Under the pieces are notes generated by a model that saw nothing but the letters and a program-made list of their open reading frames with translations, did no database searches and was not told the DNA's origin. From positions 1 through 13,509 of the forward strand of contig JAAAVE010000789.1 in the NCBI GenBank assembly GCA_015679605.1: a DNA stretch of 13,509 bases, written 5' to 3'. The position numbers and the translations under genes were made by a program. Origin of the DNA: Podila epigama. Lineage: Eukaryota > Mortierellomycota > Mortierellomycetes > Mortierellales > Mortierellaceae. Position 1 is the first letter of the stretch; the number at the start of each line of letters is the position of its first letter. Below are positions 1-9,973 of the stretch, piece after piece.

Positions 1-83
1 TTTTTTTTTTTTTTTTTTTTTAAAAAAAAATAAAATCATCCCACAAAACTCGCTATTATTAATGGAAGAGATTGACTACACAT
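1..83. other. 3' flank of MDM10 with homopolymer run
   Basis: This is the region just beyond the MDM10 stop. It opens with 21 T followed by a run of 9 A. No gene is seen. The homopolymer at the very edge of the window could be a simple repeat at a contig end. Confidence 0.5.
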
Positions 84-2146
84 TTATGAAAAGTATTGAA
101 TCTCAAGACCGACAGATTTGACAATGGGCGCATTTGCGTGAGGTGCGAGCACATGCCCAACAAAGCCCAGACTGAAGAGCAACTTGTTAAACCGTCCTTC
201 CCACATCAGCGCCAGACCACTTTGTACTCCAAGTCGCGCCTTTATCACGCCGATAATCGGTTGCTGCTCCTCTAAAGCCACATTGGACGACGACGTATCT
301 GCGACCTTTAGATCCCGTACGCCAATCGTCTCTGGGAATGGGTGATGATGATGATGTGGGTGGGTGTCCGAGGCTTTGGCACTGGGCTTGCGTTCTCGGA
401 GCCACCACTCGACACCGGCCGTCAGCTCACTGTCGTAACTGTAAAGGTTAAAATCAAAGCGCGAGCACAGACCGAGATCTGGATGGACCTGGGCCGCATA
501 GCTGCTAGAGACATGGCCCATAATCGGGTTCAGCGTCTGCGTAATGGTGACGGGAATGTAGTTTTGATGATGTTCTGGAGCTGTTGATGTTGGGTATTGT
601 GGTGTCGAGGGATCGGCTCCCGATTCCACTGGAGTCAGAGGTGGAAGTGTCCTGTAACGAAGTCCAGTCGACACTAGAAATATCATATTACGATTATGAA
701 AGAAAAGGCAGTGGAGTTGATTTAGTGACATTGCTGTCAAGGAAATCATTGAAAGGAACATGGTGGTAGGGAATGCCAAAGTTCAACGTTAATCCAAGAT
801 CGATTAAAAAACATTGTAATAGGGTTACCTCCTCCAAGTTTCTCGGTCGCACTGTAATATATTTCTGCGCCAACAGACCAATAGCCACGTATCCGCTCTG
901 AAGGTCCTGACCACTCTTCTACAGGTTCTTGACCGACATATCCTTGGCGATCAAAACCATTGTTCGACATCTTCAGCGTTCCTGACGTGTCCGTTTGTAC
1001 AGTATTTGTCTTTGACCCGCTTTCCTGTTCCAGGTCAATATAGGCACTATCGGGATTGTCCAACAAAATCTCCTCGTCTTGAGCTGGAAACCCATAGGCT
1101 TTGCGACGACGAATCTCACCTTCTTTCAACATGGCTTCATAAGAGTCGTCAAAGTCCTTGCCAAAGTTGTACAATCCTCGGATACCGATGAGGCCGTCAT
1201 CGGTGGTAAAGGACATCTCAGCGCAGTACTTTCCCTTGTCATATTGGAATTGAGCCGACATCTAAAGCGTATGGGGACGCGATATGTGTTGTTGGTGAAT
1301 ATGTGCTTTCCAAAAAAAAAAAAAAAACATTGCAATAGTGGACAAGACATGATAGGATTTTCGTTTTTTTCTTACATGAGATGCGCTTCGAGATGAAGGA
1401 TCGCTAATGCCCGATAGCACGTATTGGCGATGTTTCGATATCCTTCTGCTATAAAGCATCTCTAGCCGAGCGTTGGCCAGATTCATCCTACCACAGAGGA
1501 GATAGTCTATTACAGGCCAAGTCTTTATGAGTGAGATTTTCCATTGTTTCTGCTTTTCTTTCTCTCTTTTTTTTCTCTCTCTCTCTCTTTTCATTTCCTT
1601 GTTTATGTTCTTTGTTCCTGGATCAGATCTCATTTTGCATGTGTTCGTATTCCAGAAATCCGCCGCACATTAGAGAAACATACAGATGAACTGACGCTAA
1701 ACACATAAAGTGAAAGCTGTTTTTTTTCTCTCTCTCTCTAATAAACACACATTTATACACTCAACTCACTTCTCACCTTTTTGTTTTTTGCCGTTTTGGT
1801 CAAACTCGGACCATTGATCAGCTGCACGGATCGAATGATCCAAACAGATAATACGGAAGCGATCGACTAGGTGACGGAAACGTACCGAGGCACTATCATC
1901 AATTTGGAGTGGTCGAGATGTGAACAGATACCCGACGGAACCTTCAAGCAAAGGAAGCGCGTTCATGGTCGTCGTGGTCTTGAAGACTGAACTGGGGAGC
2001 TTGGACAATCTCAGGGATAGCCCCTGGGGTGCCTGGAAATCCAGTAGGGCGCGTGAGGTGGCACACAAGTGCGAGTATTGGTTGTCTTCGTTCCATCCGG
2101 ATCCTCGATAGTACCGTCGTAGACAGTACTCCATAAAGTCGTACAT
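84..2146 (-). CDS. MDM10: Mdm10, mitochondrial outer-membrane beta-barrel of the ERMES complex
   Basis: The protein is 507 aa from four exons (minus strand): 2146-1777, 1506-1376, 1261-829 and 673-84. All introns are GT-AG (270, 114 and 155 nt), and 370+131+433+590 gives 508 codons including the TAA. In the known family, Mdm10 is a beta-barrel of the mitochondrial outer membrane. It anchors the ER-mitochondria tether (with Mmm1, Mdm12 and Mdm34) and also works with the SAM complex in beta-barrel assembly. Recognition rests on the family N-terminus (MYDFMEYCLRRYY, then ATSRALLDF), on DYLLCGRM across the first splice junction, on QYDKGKYCAE with GIRGLYNFG in exon 3, and on GVSTGLRYRTLP across the third junction. 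The C-terminus, SVGLEIQYFS, fits the beta-signal pattern (polar-x-Gly-x-x-hydrophobic-x-hydrophobic). A His5 tract at residues 418-422 lies in a probable loop. The length is normal for the family. Seipin lies 423 bases upstream on the same strand. The exact edges of exon 1 and exon 2 are inferred from frame and splice consensus. Confidence 0.94.
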
Positions 2147-2569
2147 TCCGTGAGAAGCCAGTATTTTTTTTTATTCCTGTCTTTGTGTGAATGTAAAGGT
2201 TTGTGTGTGTGTGTATGGTTGTTTGACTGTTGCAACGCTGATGAATGAATTTTCAATCACCTTTTTTTTTTTTTTTTTTGTTTCCTTGTTTTTCCCTTGA
2301 TGATCAGTGTTTCCTCTATGCAAGTTGATGTCCCTTTTCCAATGTATGAGTAGGCAGGTTTACTGTGTTGATGAGGAATGTGTCAATGAATAAAATAATA
2401 TGGAGTGCACGTTCCTTTTACCCGAGTTTCTCTCTCTCCACAAATCAATTCTTCTTCCCTCACGTGCAAAAATTCATCAAATTGTTGTGCAAAAGTATAA
2501 AGACAAAAAAAGTGTGTTATATCGTTATATCATGAACATTTGGATTAAATAAATAGATCGAGAGAGTGG
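2147..2569. other. Intergenic: seipin 3' end and MDM10 5' region
   Basis: These 423 bases lie between two minus-strand genes. I see no coding exon. A TG run sits at about 2202-2214 and an uninterrupted 18-base T tract (A tract on the gene strand) at 2262-2279. The A tract is about 115 bases upstream of the MDM10 start. Such tracts are often nucleosome-poor promoter elements in fungi, but that role is inferred here. Confidence 0.5.
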
Positions 2570-4902
2570 TTAGTGGCCACCAGACCGGCCTGTGCTGCGT
2601 CCAATGTTAGCGGTCGTGCTGCGCGCTTCGCGTCGAGCACCCTGCGACCGGTTGGATAAGGACGTGCCGCCGGGAGAACGGAGGGCAGCCTCGGTAAAGT
2701 CCTCTTCTTCAAAAGCAATGTCGCCTACACCAGTCTCTGTATCATCATCTTCTTCTTCAGCATCTGGATAGCCGTCCTCATCATCCTCGTCTTCCTCCGT
2801 GTACTCTGACTCAACAGCAGTGTGATGTGGAGACATGCGAAGATCTGTTGACGGTTCAGACCGGACGGAGGGCGGTGGAGGTGGTGGTGGTGGCAAACTC
2901 GAGGACGTGGATGAGGCCATCGACATGTTCATGTTCGATGCCACACCGCCGCTCCGTACCGTGCGGCGGGAGCTGGTCGTGCTACCTCCAGCAGAGGATG
3001 ATCCATCCTCGACGTAGGGTCCACTTGGGTGAGAGCCTTGGCCCTGTCGTCGCTGCTGTTGAATCAATGGCACCTGTAACGAGGAGGAAGTTGCTCCGAG
3101 AGCTGGAGCCTCGGGAACAACAGCGTCATCCAAGAAGCGTCGGTCCAAATGCTCGAGATCCAAGTCCTCTGCATCAGCCTCATCTCCCATCACATCCCGG
3201 TCAGAGCCCTGGTCGTTCTTGGATGACCGCTTGCCTGACGTAAAGCGTCTTCCAGACTTTCTCTCGTCCTTCACTCGTTGCTCTTCCTCCTCTTCCTCAA
3301 AGTCACGATCACTTTCAGAATCGGTCGTCCTCTGGAGTGTCGAGTGTTGATGACTCTCTTGGAGCTGAGGTTGGCGGGGTGGTTGGGCAATAGATTGGAT
3401 CTGATCTCGTGAGGTCGTGTTACCCTGGTAAAGAGTAGGTGCACGAAGTGCCTGCTGACGGTCTTGTTGTTGTTGCTGCTGCTGCTGCTGTGTTTGCTGC
3501 TGTTGTTCATCTCCATGTGCCTGTCCTTGATGGGCGTCAGTATGAGGGTGAATTTGATGTGCAATGGCAAGAGCTTCAGCATCGCTACCGAACCAACCAG
3601 CGAGAACTTGCCAGGTGACGACAGAAAAGATGATTTCCCAGAAGATAAAGACAGACATGAAGACGAGTGCGGTTGAGACCTTCCAGTAGTACATAAAGTA
3701 ACGGAGGCCGTGGAAATGGGCATCAATGTGGATGGCGCTTCTGTAGACCTGAAGGCCGGGGTGTGAGATTTCAATGTAGGCCCGTGAGACGGGGTTGGCG
3801 GCATCTTCAACAAAGTTTTCGATCAGAGGCACCTTGAGCACCTGGTCCTCTTGGGACCAGTCAAGGACCAGTGGTACAGCCTTCCATGCGGTCTTCATTA
3901 GCCGCAATGGCTGGGAATGGTACGTAAGGATAGCCTATCACCGTTCGAGTGAAATGCATGTAAGAGAGTGTCAGATAAGGAAATTGGTTGGCCAAAACAT
4001 GAAGTAGTAAGCGAGAGTGAGACAAATAAGAAGAGAAAGAAAAAGAACAACAAAAAGAGCAAAGGATGGACATACTGGACGAGAAGAGGTCATAATAGTC
4101 CTGCCATCGGCGCGGAGGAGGGTCACGACAACCATAAAATTACCAATGGCCACATTCTGCTCGGAAGTAGGAACATTCAGGCTGACAGAGATATCATAAG
4201 CCTGGTCGGCACGCAGGAACTATTATCATAGTATAATGTAGTGGTTAAATGAATGAGCATGCAAAGCAAATCAATATGTCTATAGCCTTTGTCCTTTACA
4301 GTTCATAAAATCTTTGACACGCACCTGTCCATATCTTCCTCCTCGTGAAAAGTCAATCTCGGCAGAAGGTCCAGCAGGAACGACGTTGGCAAGTCTATGG
4401 AAACGGGATACATATTTTGAATATTCAAAAATGGTGAGTTGAAAAATGGAAAAGAGAGAAGCCATGCGAACAGACAACGAGATTACTGATGTTCTACTTA
4501 CGTTGGCTTCTCGTACTGCAGATGGAGCTGACCAACATGTCCACGCTGAGGAATGTAGATCCAGTAAAAACTGAGGTAGGCTGCAACAGATACACCCACC
4601 AGCAGCACGAGAACCACCAGGCTGATCAAGAACTTGACAACCTTCCTGTGCAGCGCGGACGATGTCAAGGTCTGGGTCACCTGCTGAACATATGGCTCAA
4701 GCAGGCGGAATAGCGGCGATATAAAGAATGAGAGAACCTATGATGAATGAAATGAGTGAATGCAAGAGGGTGAGAAAGAGAAGTTAGGAATTGAGCAGAC
4801 ATGGCATGCTTTATGGTAGTTAGCATAGTCCAGTGAGCTGTCTTGTTTATAATGCAAAAGGAAAAAAGAGTTTATGCGAATGCTTACCTCGAAAAGGGTC
4901 AT
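2570..4902 (-). CDS. SEI1: Seipin, ER lipid-droplet biogenesis protein with a long disordered tail
   Basis: The protein is 609 aa from five exons (minus strand): 4902-4888, 4737-4502, 4394-4325, 4219-4076 and 3934-2570. Introns are 150, 107, 105 and 141 nt, all GT-AG, and the frame is continuous. Seipin is known as an ER membrane protein that forms rings at ER-lipid droplet contacts and controls droplet growth. A first membrane segment spans about residues 38-66. The lumenal domain runs from about 67 to 240 and shows SSRPAILTYHS, KVPLIENF, ISHPGLQVYRSAIHIDAHF and GLRYFMYYW. A second membrane segment spans about 242-266. Both termini are therefore expected in the cytosol. The remaining 340 or so residues are low complexity: a Q-rich run at about 299-312, a Glu run at 368-373, eight prolines at 503-510 and an acidic stretch at about 531-554. 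Yeast and human seipins are about 285 and 400 aa, so this tail is unusually long. The first exon has only five codons (MTLFE). Its start context is weak, but no other start fits exon 2. Confidence 0.94.
3464..3509. repeat. CTG/TTG triplet repeat encoding the seipin Gln tract
   Basis: The plus strand reads as a mixed TTG and CTG triplet run. On the minus strand it is CAA/CAG and encodes the Gln-rich segment of seipin at about residues 299-312. The mixed codons suggest that the tract is kept at the protein level rather than being a pure recent slippage product. Its length may vary between strains. Confidence 0.85.
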
Positions 4903-5233
4903 TAGAATTCGTTACTTGTTGTTCGTAAGCTATGAATGTCGAGAGAGAGAGAGAGATAAGGGATGGTACGACGTATGGATATATGCTTATGTGTGAATGT
5001 ATGGTGCGTTAAAGGAATGCGGATGGTGAAAAGAGATTTTGCTTCTTTCAAATGACAAAAAGAAGAGAAAAGGCGTTTTTTTATTGATGTTGGGGAAAAA
5101 TATAAAAAAGGTCCGTTCGTTTAATTTTTTTATTAATCGACGTCCCACAAAAATCCAGGTACTGAAAAACCTTGCGCCCTTTTTAACTTTTAGCCGAGTC
5201 CTTTTCTTTTTTGTTTTCATGGCCATCACCATG

Positions 5234-5269
5234 TCCTTGTCCTTGCCCTTGGCATTGTCCTTGGCATTA
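5234..5269. repeat. Short tandem repeat based on TCCTTG
   Basis: Two copies of TCCTTG are followed by two 12-base units, CCCTTGGCATTG and TCCTTGGCATTA. The repeat lies between VMA2 and seipin. No function is visible. Confidence 0.8.
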
Positions 5270-5552
5270 TCATAGTCCATTCTTGTAGCATGGTTCCAGT
5301 AACAATGCTTTTTCCTTGTCCTTGTTTCTCTTTCCTCTTCTCGCTCTTGCGTTCTGATGGTGCCTCGTGCGCATGAAAAATTTTGATTAAATAATTTCTT
5401 TTTAAAAAATACAAGCCCAGCAAGTTTTTTTTGCTCAGTGACATGTGAAGTGGCCGAGGCACAATCACCTGCGTGCGTGCTCATCATTCATCCCATCCAT
5501 GCATGTGTCGCGTTTCATGTCCAAGAACATGCAACTGTCATATCTCTATTCT

Positions 5553-5575
5553 ATCCATCCATCCCATCCCATCCC
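5553..5575. repeat. ATCC/ATCCC microsatellite
   Basis: Two ATCC units are followed by three ATCCC units. The run is immediately followed by CCATGGTCATGGCCATGG, which contains overlapping CATGG/CCATG inverted elements. It lies in the stretch downstream of the VMA2 stop. Confidence 0.75.
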
Positions 5576-5846
5576 ATGGTCATGGCCATGGTCTACCTAC
5601 TTGTATGACACGCCTGTCTATCTCCTTCAGGTCTTCCTTACTCTCTCATCATCTTGAAATAACAAACAACTGGCTCATCGTACATACATCTCTCCAGCAT
5701 TTGGCAGAAACACGCCTTTTTAATAATTCTTTCTTTTGCTATTCTTGCTCGTCATAGTACATGATCGTCTTCTTTCTCTTTCTCTTTCTTCTTCATCTTC
5801 ATCTCCTCACAAGATTCTTGTACCACTCTTACATTGTTAAAACAAT

Positions 5847-8584
5847 CTAGTTGTCATCATCACCCTCATCCTCCTCATGGGCTGCAGCAGCCTCGCCATC
5901 GTCCCGGCGGCCACGTCCCTTGCGATCGCGCTGGTAAAACTCGGCAAGAAGCTTCTGAGGAATACGGTTAAGCATCTCCTTGGGGAAAATACGAAGAAGC
6001 GACCAAGCCTGGTCAAGTGACTCAAAAACAGTGCGCGACTCGTAAGTGCCTATCACCAGCAAACAAAGTAATATCAAACATGGTTTATATCTTTAGTATA
6101 TAATTCTTTTTTATCGATGCCTCTTTATCCATATCATTTCAGCCTCACTCTTCTCTTCGATGAAAAGAAAAAAGAAAAAGCGAGAAAGAAGCAAATGAAA
6201 AGAATACAGCCGATGCTTACCTTGAGCAATGTACGTCTTCTCAAACTTCTCCAAGAATTCAAGACTGAGCTTGTCCTCCTGGTTCAGAGCCTCCTCTCCG
6301 ACGACAGCCTTCATGGCAGCAGCATCACGTCCAATGGCGTACTTGGCATAGAGCTGGTTAGAGACATCACCGTGGTCCTTGCGGGTCAGCTTCTCACCAA
6401 TAGCAGACTTCATAAGACGCGACAGCGAAGGCAACACGTTGATTGGTGGGTAGATCTGACGGTTATACATCTGTCTGTCCACAAAGATCTGACCCTCGGT
6501 AATGAATCCAGTCAAATCGGGAATAGGGTGAGTGATATCTACAACACAGATGTTGTCAAACGTCAATGTTGAGATCATGAGAATGATCGAGAGAAGTAAT
6601 GTGGACGTTGGCGGCGTCATTGAGGATTGGAGAATGTGTGTAAACAGTTCAGTCAGTATATATGTATAGCAATAAAGACAAAATAAAAACGTTAATGAAA
6701 GCATGGCATAAACAACGTACCATCGTTAGGCATGGTCAAAATGGGAATCTGGGTGATGGATCCGTTGCGGCCCTCGACACGACCAGCACGCTCATAGATG
6801 GTTGACAAATCAGTGTACATGTAACCGGGGTATCCACGACGACCAGGAACCTCCTCTCTGGCAGTAGAGACCTCACGCAAGGCATCGGCATAGGAACTCA
6901 TGTCGGTCAAGATAACCAGTACGTGCTTCTCGAGCTGGTAAGCATAGTATTCGGCAGTGGTCAAGGCCAAGCGAGGAGTAATGATACGTTCGATGGTAGG
7001 GTCATTGGCCAAGTTCAAGAACAGCGTGACACGCTCGATAGAACCATCCTCCTCGAAATCCTGCTTGAAGAAACGAGCAGTCTCCATGTTGACTCCCATA
7101 GCAGCAAAGACAATAGCAAAGTTGTCCTCATGGTCATCAAACACACCTTTGGTCTTTTTGACCAAACCAGCCTGTCGACAAATTTGGGCAGCAATCTATT
7201 TTTTTTTTGTTTTTGGTTTGTTTTTTCCACGTAAAAAAAAAACGTTTAGCCTTTTGTCAATGCCATAGATAAAAACAAGTGCTTCATCGCGTGTCCATTG
7301 GCCTGGACAACATGTACAAACCTCATTGTGGGGAAGACCAGAGGCTGAGAAAATGGGGATCTTTTGTCCACGGGCAATGGAGTTCATGGTATCGATGGCC
7401 GAAATACCCGTCTGAATCATTTCTTCGGGGTAGGTACGAGAATAGGGGTTGATGGGTGAACCTGGTGACATGAATATACAAAAAAAAATAGACATAGGAT
7501 GGTCATGGTGAGTTACAAGTCAGAACATCGTATGCTCAACACCAATGCAGTTGCCTCGCTTGCGAGAGTCAGTCAGCGCATGGCATAAGGGAGAAAAGGA
7601 GGAGGAGGAGGAGGAGCAAAGTTCTCTCTTTTTCTCTCTCCTGACCAACCAGATGGATGTCTACTGCACGTCATCGTTGTTCCTGACATTTCATTCTCCC
7701 CTTTCCTTCTCATCGATTTTGATAAAAAGAAAAAGAAAAAGAAAAAAAATTACCTTGAATGTCGAGGTAGTCCTCGGCAAAGACCTTGGGTCCCTTATCG
7801 ATACTCTTTCCTGATCCGTTATAAACGCGTCCCAACATATCTTCCGACACGGGCATCTTGAGAACATCGCCAGTAAACTCGACATGAGTCTGCTTGGCAT
7901 CAACACCAGTCGTGCCCTCGAAGACCTAAAGAATGAACCGCAATATGTCGCAACATTGACAAGGTCAGCTTCACTAAAATCGATGCAATATAATGCCCAA
8001 CGATAGACTACAAACATATGCCCCCTGTCTACTTAGGTCCAATGGTCACATTGATGACCACCACGAGTCTAAAAAAATTGACACACAAAGATAGTGATAT
8101 TACCTGAACAACGGCACGCTTTCCTTGAACCTCCAGAACCTGACCAGCGCGTTTGGTTCCGTCAGGCAAGGTGAGCTCAACAATTTCAGAGAACTTGGGG
8201 AACTAGAGAGTTGAGAGATTTGAATTTGTTCAAGTTGGGGTTAAATTCTCGAATGCGTAAGATCATCTAGAAAAATAACAGGTGAGGATGAACCTGACAG
8301 AATGTCTATTGTCTAAAGTAGATGTTACCTTGACGTTGTCAAGCATGACCAGGGGACCGTTCACACCGGCAACAGTGCGGTAGTCTATTCGCATTGTAAA
8401 TCATACATTAATTCAGACACGTTGGTGAAAAGTAGCTGATGCACGTTCGCACTGGAACGCCTTTTGAGCGTGTGAGCAGAGGAATGAGGATGTATTTACC
8501 GAGACGGGGCTCGACCGAGTAGTTGCGAGTGACGGCGGCAGCATGGAGAACAGATGCCTCTCTTTGTGTAAGGCGGGGATCCAT
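5847..8584 (-). CDS. VMA2: V-type proton ATPase subunit B (non-catalytic nucleotide-binding subunit of V1)
   Basis: The protein is 515 aa from eight exons (minus strand): 8584-8500, 8384-8329, 8202-8104, 7925-7754, 7461-7322, 7195-6721, 6538-6221 and 6049-5847. Introns are 115, 126, 178, 292, 126, 182 and 171 nt, all GT-AG. The exon sum is 1548 nt. Yeast Vma2 is 517 aa, so the length is right. Subunit B alternates with catalytic subunit A in the cytosolic V1 head. V-ATPase uses ATP hydrolysis to pump protons into vacuoles and other acidic organelles. Visible motifs are [14 protein letters not shown] near the N-terminus, [20 protein letters not shown], the degenerate P-loop region [19 protein letters not shown] (about 176-194, lacking the GKT of catalytic subunits), [15 protein letters not shown], and the ATPase alpha/beta signature [10 protein letters not shown] at 373-382. 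The tail after [10 protein letters not shown] is charged and acidic, as is usual. The donor of intron 5 (GTTTGT) is weak, but the joined frame matches the family exactly. Confidence 0.98.
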
Positions 8585-8814
8585 TGTCGCGTGTAGGTTG
8601 CGTTAAGAATGGAGAGAAATGAGTATGAAAAAGAAGAATTGAGAGACGATGCTTGGTTGGTTGATGGGTAAGCTGGGAAAATGAAAATTGCAAAAGAAAT
8701 TTGCGTTTTTTGGACCAGAAAATAGTGTCGACTTCCCCCTCCTCCAATAGTCCACCAAAATAGCGTGATGGCCCTTAATTGGGCATATGAGATGTCAAAA
8801 ACGTAGCATCCAAC

Positions 8815-8828
8815 ACACTTCGAAGTGT
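8815..8828. promoter_or_regulatory. Perfect 14-base palindrome ACACTTCGAAGTGT
   Basis: The sequence equals its own reverse complement across all 14 bases. It lies 96 bases upstream of the thioesterase start and about 230 bases from the VMA2 start. Its symmetry suits a dimeric DNA-binding protein. It is not a standard heat-shock element, because TTC and GAA are adjacent without the two-base gap. Confidence 0.4.
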
Positions 8829-8850
8829 TAAAAGTAAAGGGCAGTCAACC

Positions 8851-8886
8851 TCGTTGACCTCGTTGACATTGCTGACATTGTTGATT
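8851..8886. repeat. Four 9-base direct repeats around T(C/T)G(T/C)TGAC
   Basis: The units are TCGTTGACC, TCGTTGACA, TTGCTGACA and TTGTTGATT, end to end. GTCAAC, the reverse complement of the GTTGAC core, sits just before the first unit. The array ends 37 bases before the thioesterase start codon, so it could be a regulatory array or part of a 5' UTR. Confidence 0.6.
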
Positions 8887-8923
8887 CACACAATCAATTC
8901 ACTCATCGCTTTTCTCAATCTCC

Positions 8924-9957
8924 ATGGCAACATTAAAACACGTTCAAAAAGTGTGGTATGGTCCACCGATATACTGGCTTCCAGTTAGAGAAAAAAAGAT
9001 ATTCATACCGATTCTACATCCGTTGAGAAAAATGACCCCAACATATCTCTCTTTCAATTTATTGCCCTGAACATTTTCACCAGGTCCAACTTTCTGCAAG
9101 CCGGAGGCTTTGACGCGCACACTCTCTCCGGTGTATGATCACTTGTTTCGAGGTTCATGCCGTTCCTTTGCAAAGGTGCACTCTCTCTCTCATTGCGCTG
9201 TTTGTTACTGACTGCAACTTTTTCAATCTTGGAATAGCTTAAGCTTGTTGCGGCGTCCAAGGGATCCATCCGTTGTGAACTTGATGTAGCACCGCACCAT
9301 TTGGTAGATATGTCATTTATATGTTGAGGTGCAATCTGTACAACGGACACTGTTCAGAACAAACCTGATAAATGTTTTCATCAACATTCGGGCTTACACA
9401 TTCATCCAGAACAGGTTGGGTGGATGTCATGGAGGCTTGCTTAGCACCATTGTTGACCTTGGTGGCTCGTTGGCTATTGCAGCCGAGAACATGCACGCCA
9501 CAGGAGTCTCAACGGGTATGTGACTGATGGATGAAATCTTCAAGAAGCGTTCTCAGGAGGTGCACCGACTAAAAACCTTTGACCTTGAATGACACTTGGT
9601 TCTTGACGTTGTCTCTTTGGTCAATAGATCTCAACGTCTCCTTTGTATCTGGTGCCAAACTTGGCGACAAACTCATCATTGCAAGTGCACCTTCTTCCTT
9701 GTTGCATCATTCGGTTCCTGTCTGTCTATAGCTTGATTTGTCTTCCGACCACCTCGCTAGTTATTCACACCACTACCTCTAAATATATTTATTAGAGCTC
9801 GCGTTGCGACAAGATTGGGGGTACTCTCGCCTACACGAGTGTCGAGATCTCAACAAACGACAAGGTTGTGGCCCTTGGTCGCCATACCAAGTATGTCCGT
9901 CAAGCACACAAGTCCAACGCAAAGCTAGACAAGAGTCGTGAATCAACGGAAGAATGA
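8924..9957 (+). CDS. Hotdog-fold acyl-CoA thioesterase, ACOT13/THEM2 type
   Basis: The protein is 155 aa from six exons: 8924-8955, 9084-9132, 9238-9303, 9410-9515, 9628-9680 and 9796-9957 (TGA). The exon sum is 468 nt. Introns are 128, 105, 106, 112 and 115 nt. Four are GT-AG, and the fifth appears to be GC-AG. The family hydrolyses acyl-CoAs to free fatty acid and CoA. In animals ACOT13 is mitochondrial or cytosolic; I see no clear targeting signal here. The N-terminus reads HVQKVWSNFLQAGGFD. The core NRLGGCHGG, VDLGGSLA and GVSTDLNVSF puts Asn50, His56, Gly57, Asp65 and Ser83 at the same residue numbers as the known active-site positions of human ACOT13. Exon 6 gives CDKIGGTLAYTSVEI and GRHTKY, as in the family, followed by a charged tail of about 20 residues. 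No exon is long enough to stand out on its own, so this gene is easy to miss. The substrate cannot be told from sequence. It starts 340 bases from the VMA2 start, divergently. Confidence 0.92.
9681..9795 (+). other. Probable GC-AG intron (intron 5 of the thioesterase gene)
   Basis: The donor reads ATT|GCAAGT and the acceptor TATTAG|AGC. GCAAGT is the consensus form of the minor GC donor class. Splicing here is phase 0 and gives KLGDKLII|SSRCDKIGG, which fits the spacing of the family. The nearest GT donor (GTGCAC, three bases further on) leaves one extra base and does not stay in frame with either nearby acceptor. Confidence 0.75.
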
Positions 9958-9973
9958 AAGCTGCCTTTAGCCC

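Larger units (their letters stand above)
4903..5846. other. Large intergenic region: VMA2 3' side and seipin promoter side
   Basis: These 944 bases contain no gene that I can support. The content is AT-rich with simple repeats: a GA run near 4940-4955, a 6/12-base tandem repeat at 5234-5269, ATCC/ATCCC repeats at about 5553-5575, and CT runs at about 5770-5800. A minus-strand open frame of 166 codons (5487-4987) is made largely of low-complexity Lys/Arg, Phe and Asp-Asn-Ala-Lys-like stretches, and I do not call it. Confidence 0.55.
8585..8923. promoter_or_regulatory. Divergent promoter region between VMA2 and the thioesterase
   Basis: These 339 bases separate the two start codons, which point away from each other, so both 5' regions must be here. 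The half nearer the thioesterase carries a 14-base perfect palindrome (8815-8828) and a four-unit 9-base direct repeat (8851-8886). I see no convincing TATA box. Co-regulation of the two genes is possible but not shown. Confidence 0.7.

Noticed and set aside
1-30. Poly-T then poly-A at the window edge as a retroelement tail
   Set aside because: No target-site duplication, reverse transcriptase or other element remains are visible, and similar homopolymer runs occur throughout this genome.
2827-3243. Plus-strand open frame of 138 codons
   Set aside because: It is the antisense of the low-complexity seipin tail. Its composition follows from the complement of Ser, Pro and acidic codons.
4987-5487. 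Minus-strand open frame of 166 codons between seipin and VMA2
   Set aside because: It is built from low-complexity stretches (Lys/Arg runs, Phe runs, and Asn-Ala-Lys-Asp repeats from a TCCTTG microsatellite). It shows no family resemblance and no domain, and lies in AT-rich intergenic sequence.
9054-9350. Minus-strand open frame opposite the thioesterase
   Set aside because: It covers exons 2 and 3 of the thioesterase, whose plus-strand frame carries the conserved residues.
9628-9684. Possible frameshift or pseudogene in the thioesterase
   Set aside because: The apparent loss of frame after exon 5 disappears if the intron uses a GC donor, and all catalytic positions are present, so I treat the gene as intact.
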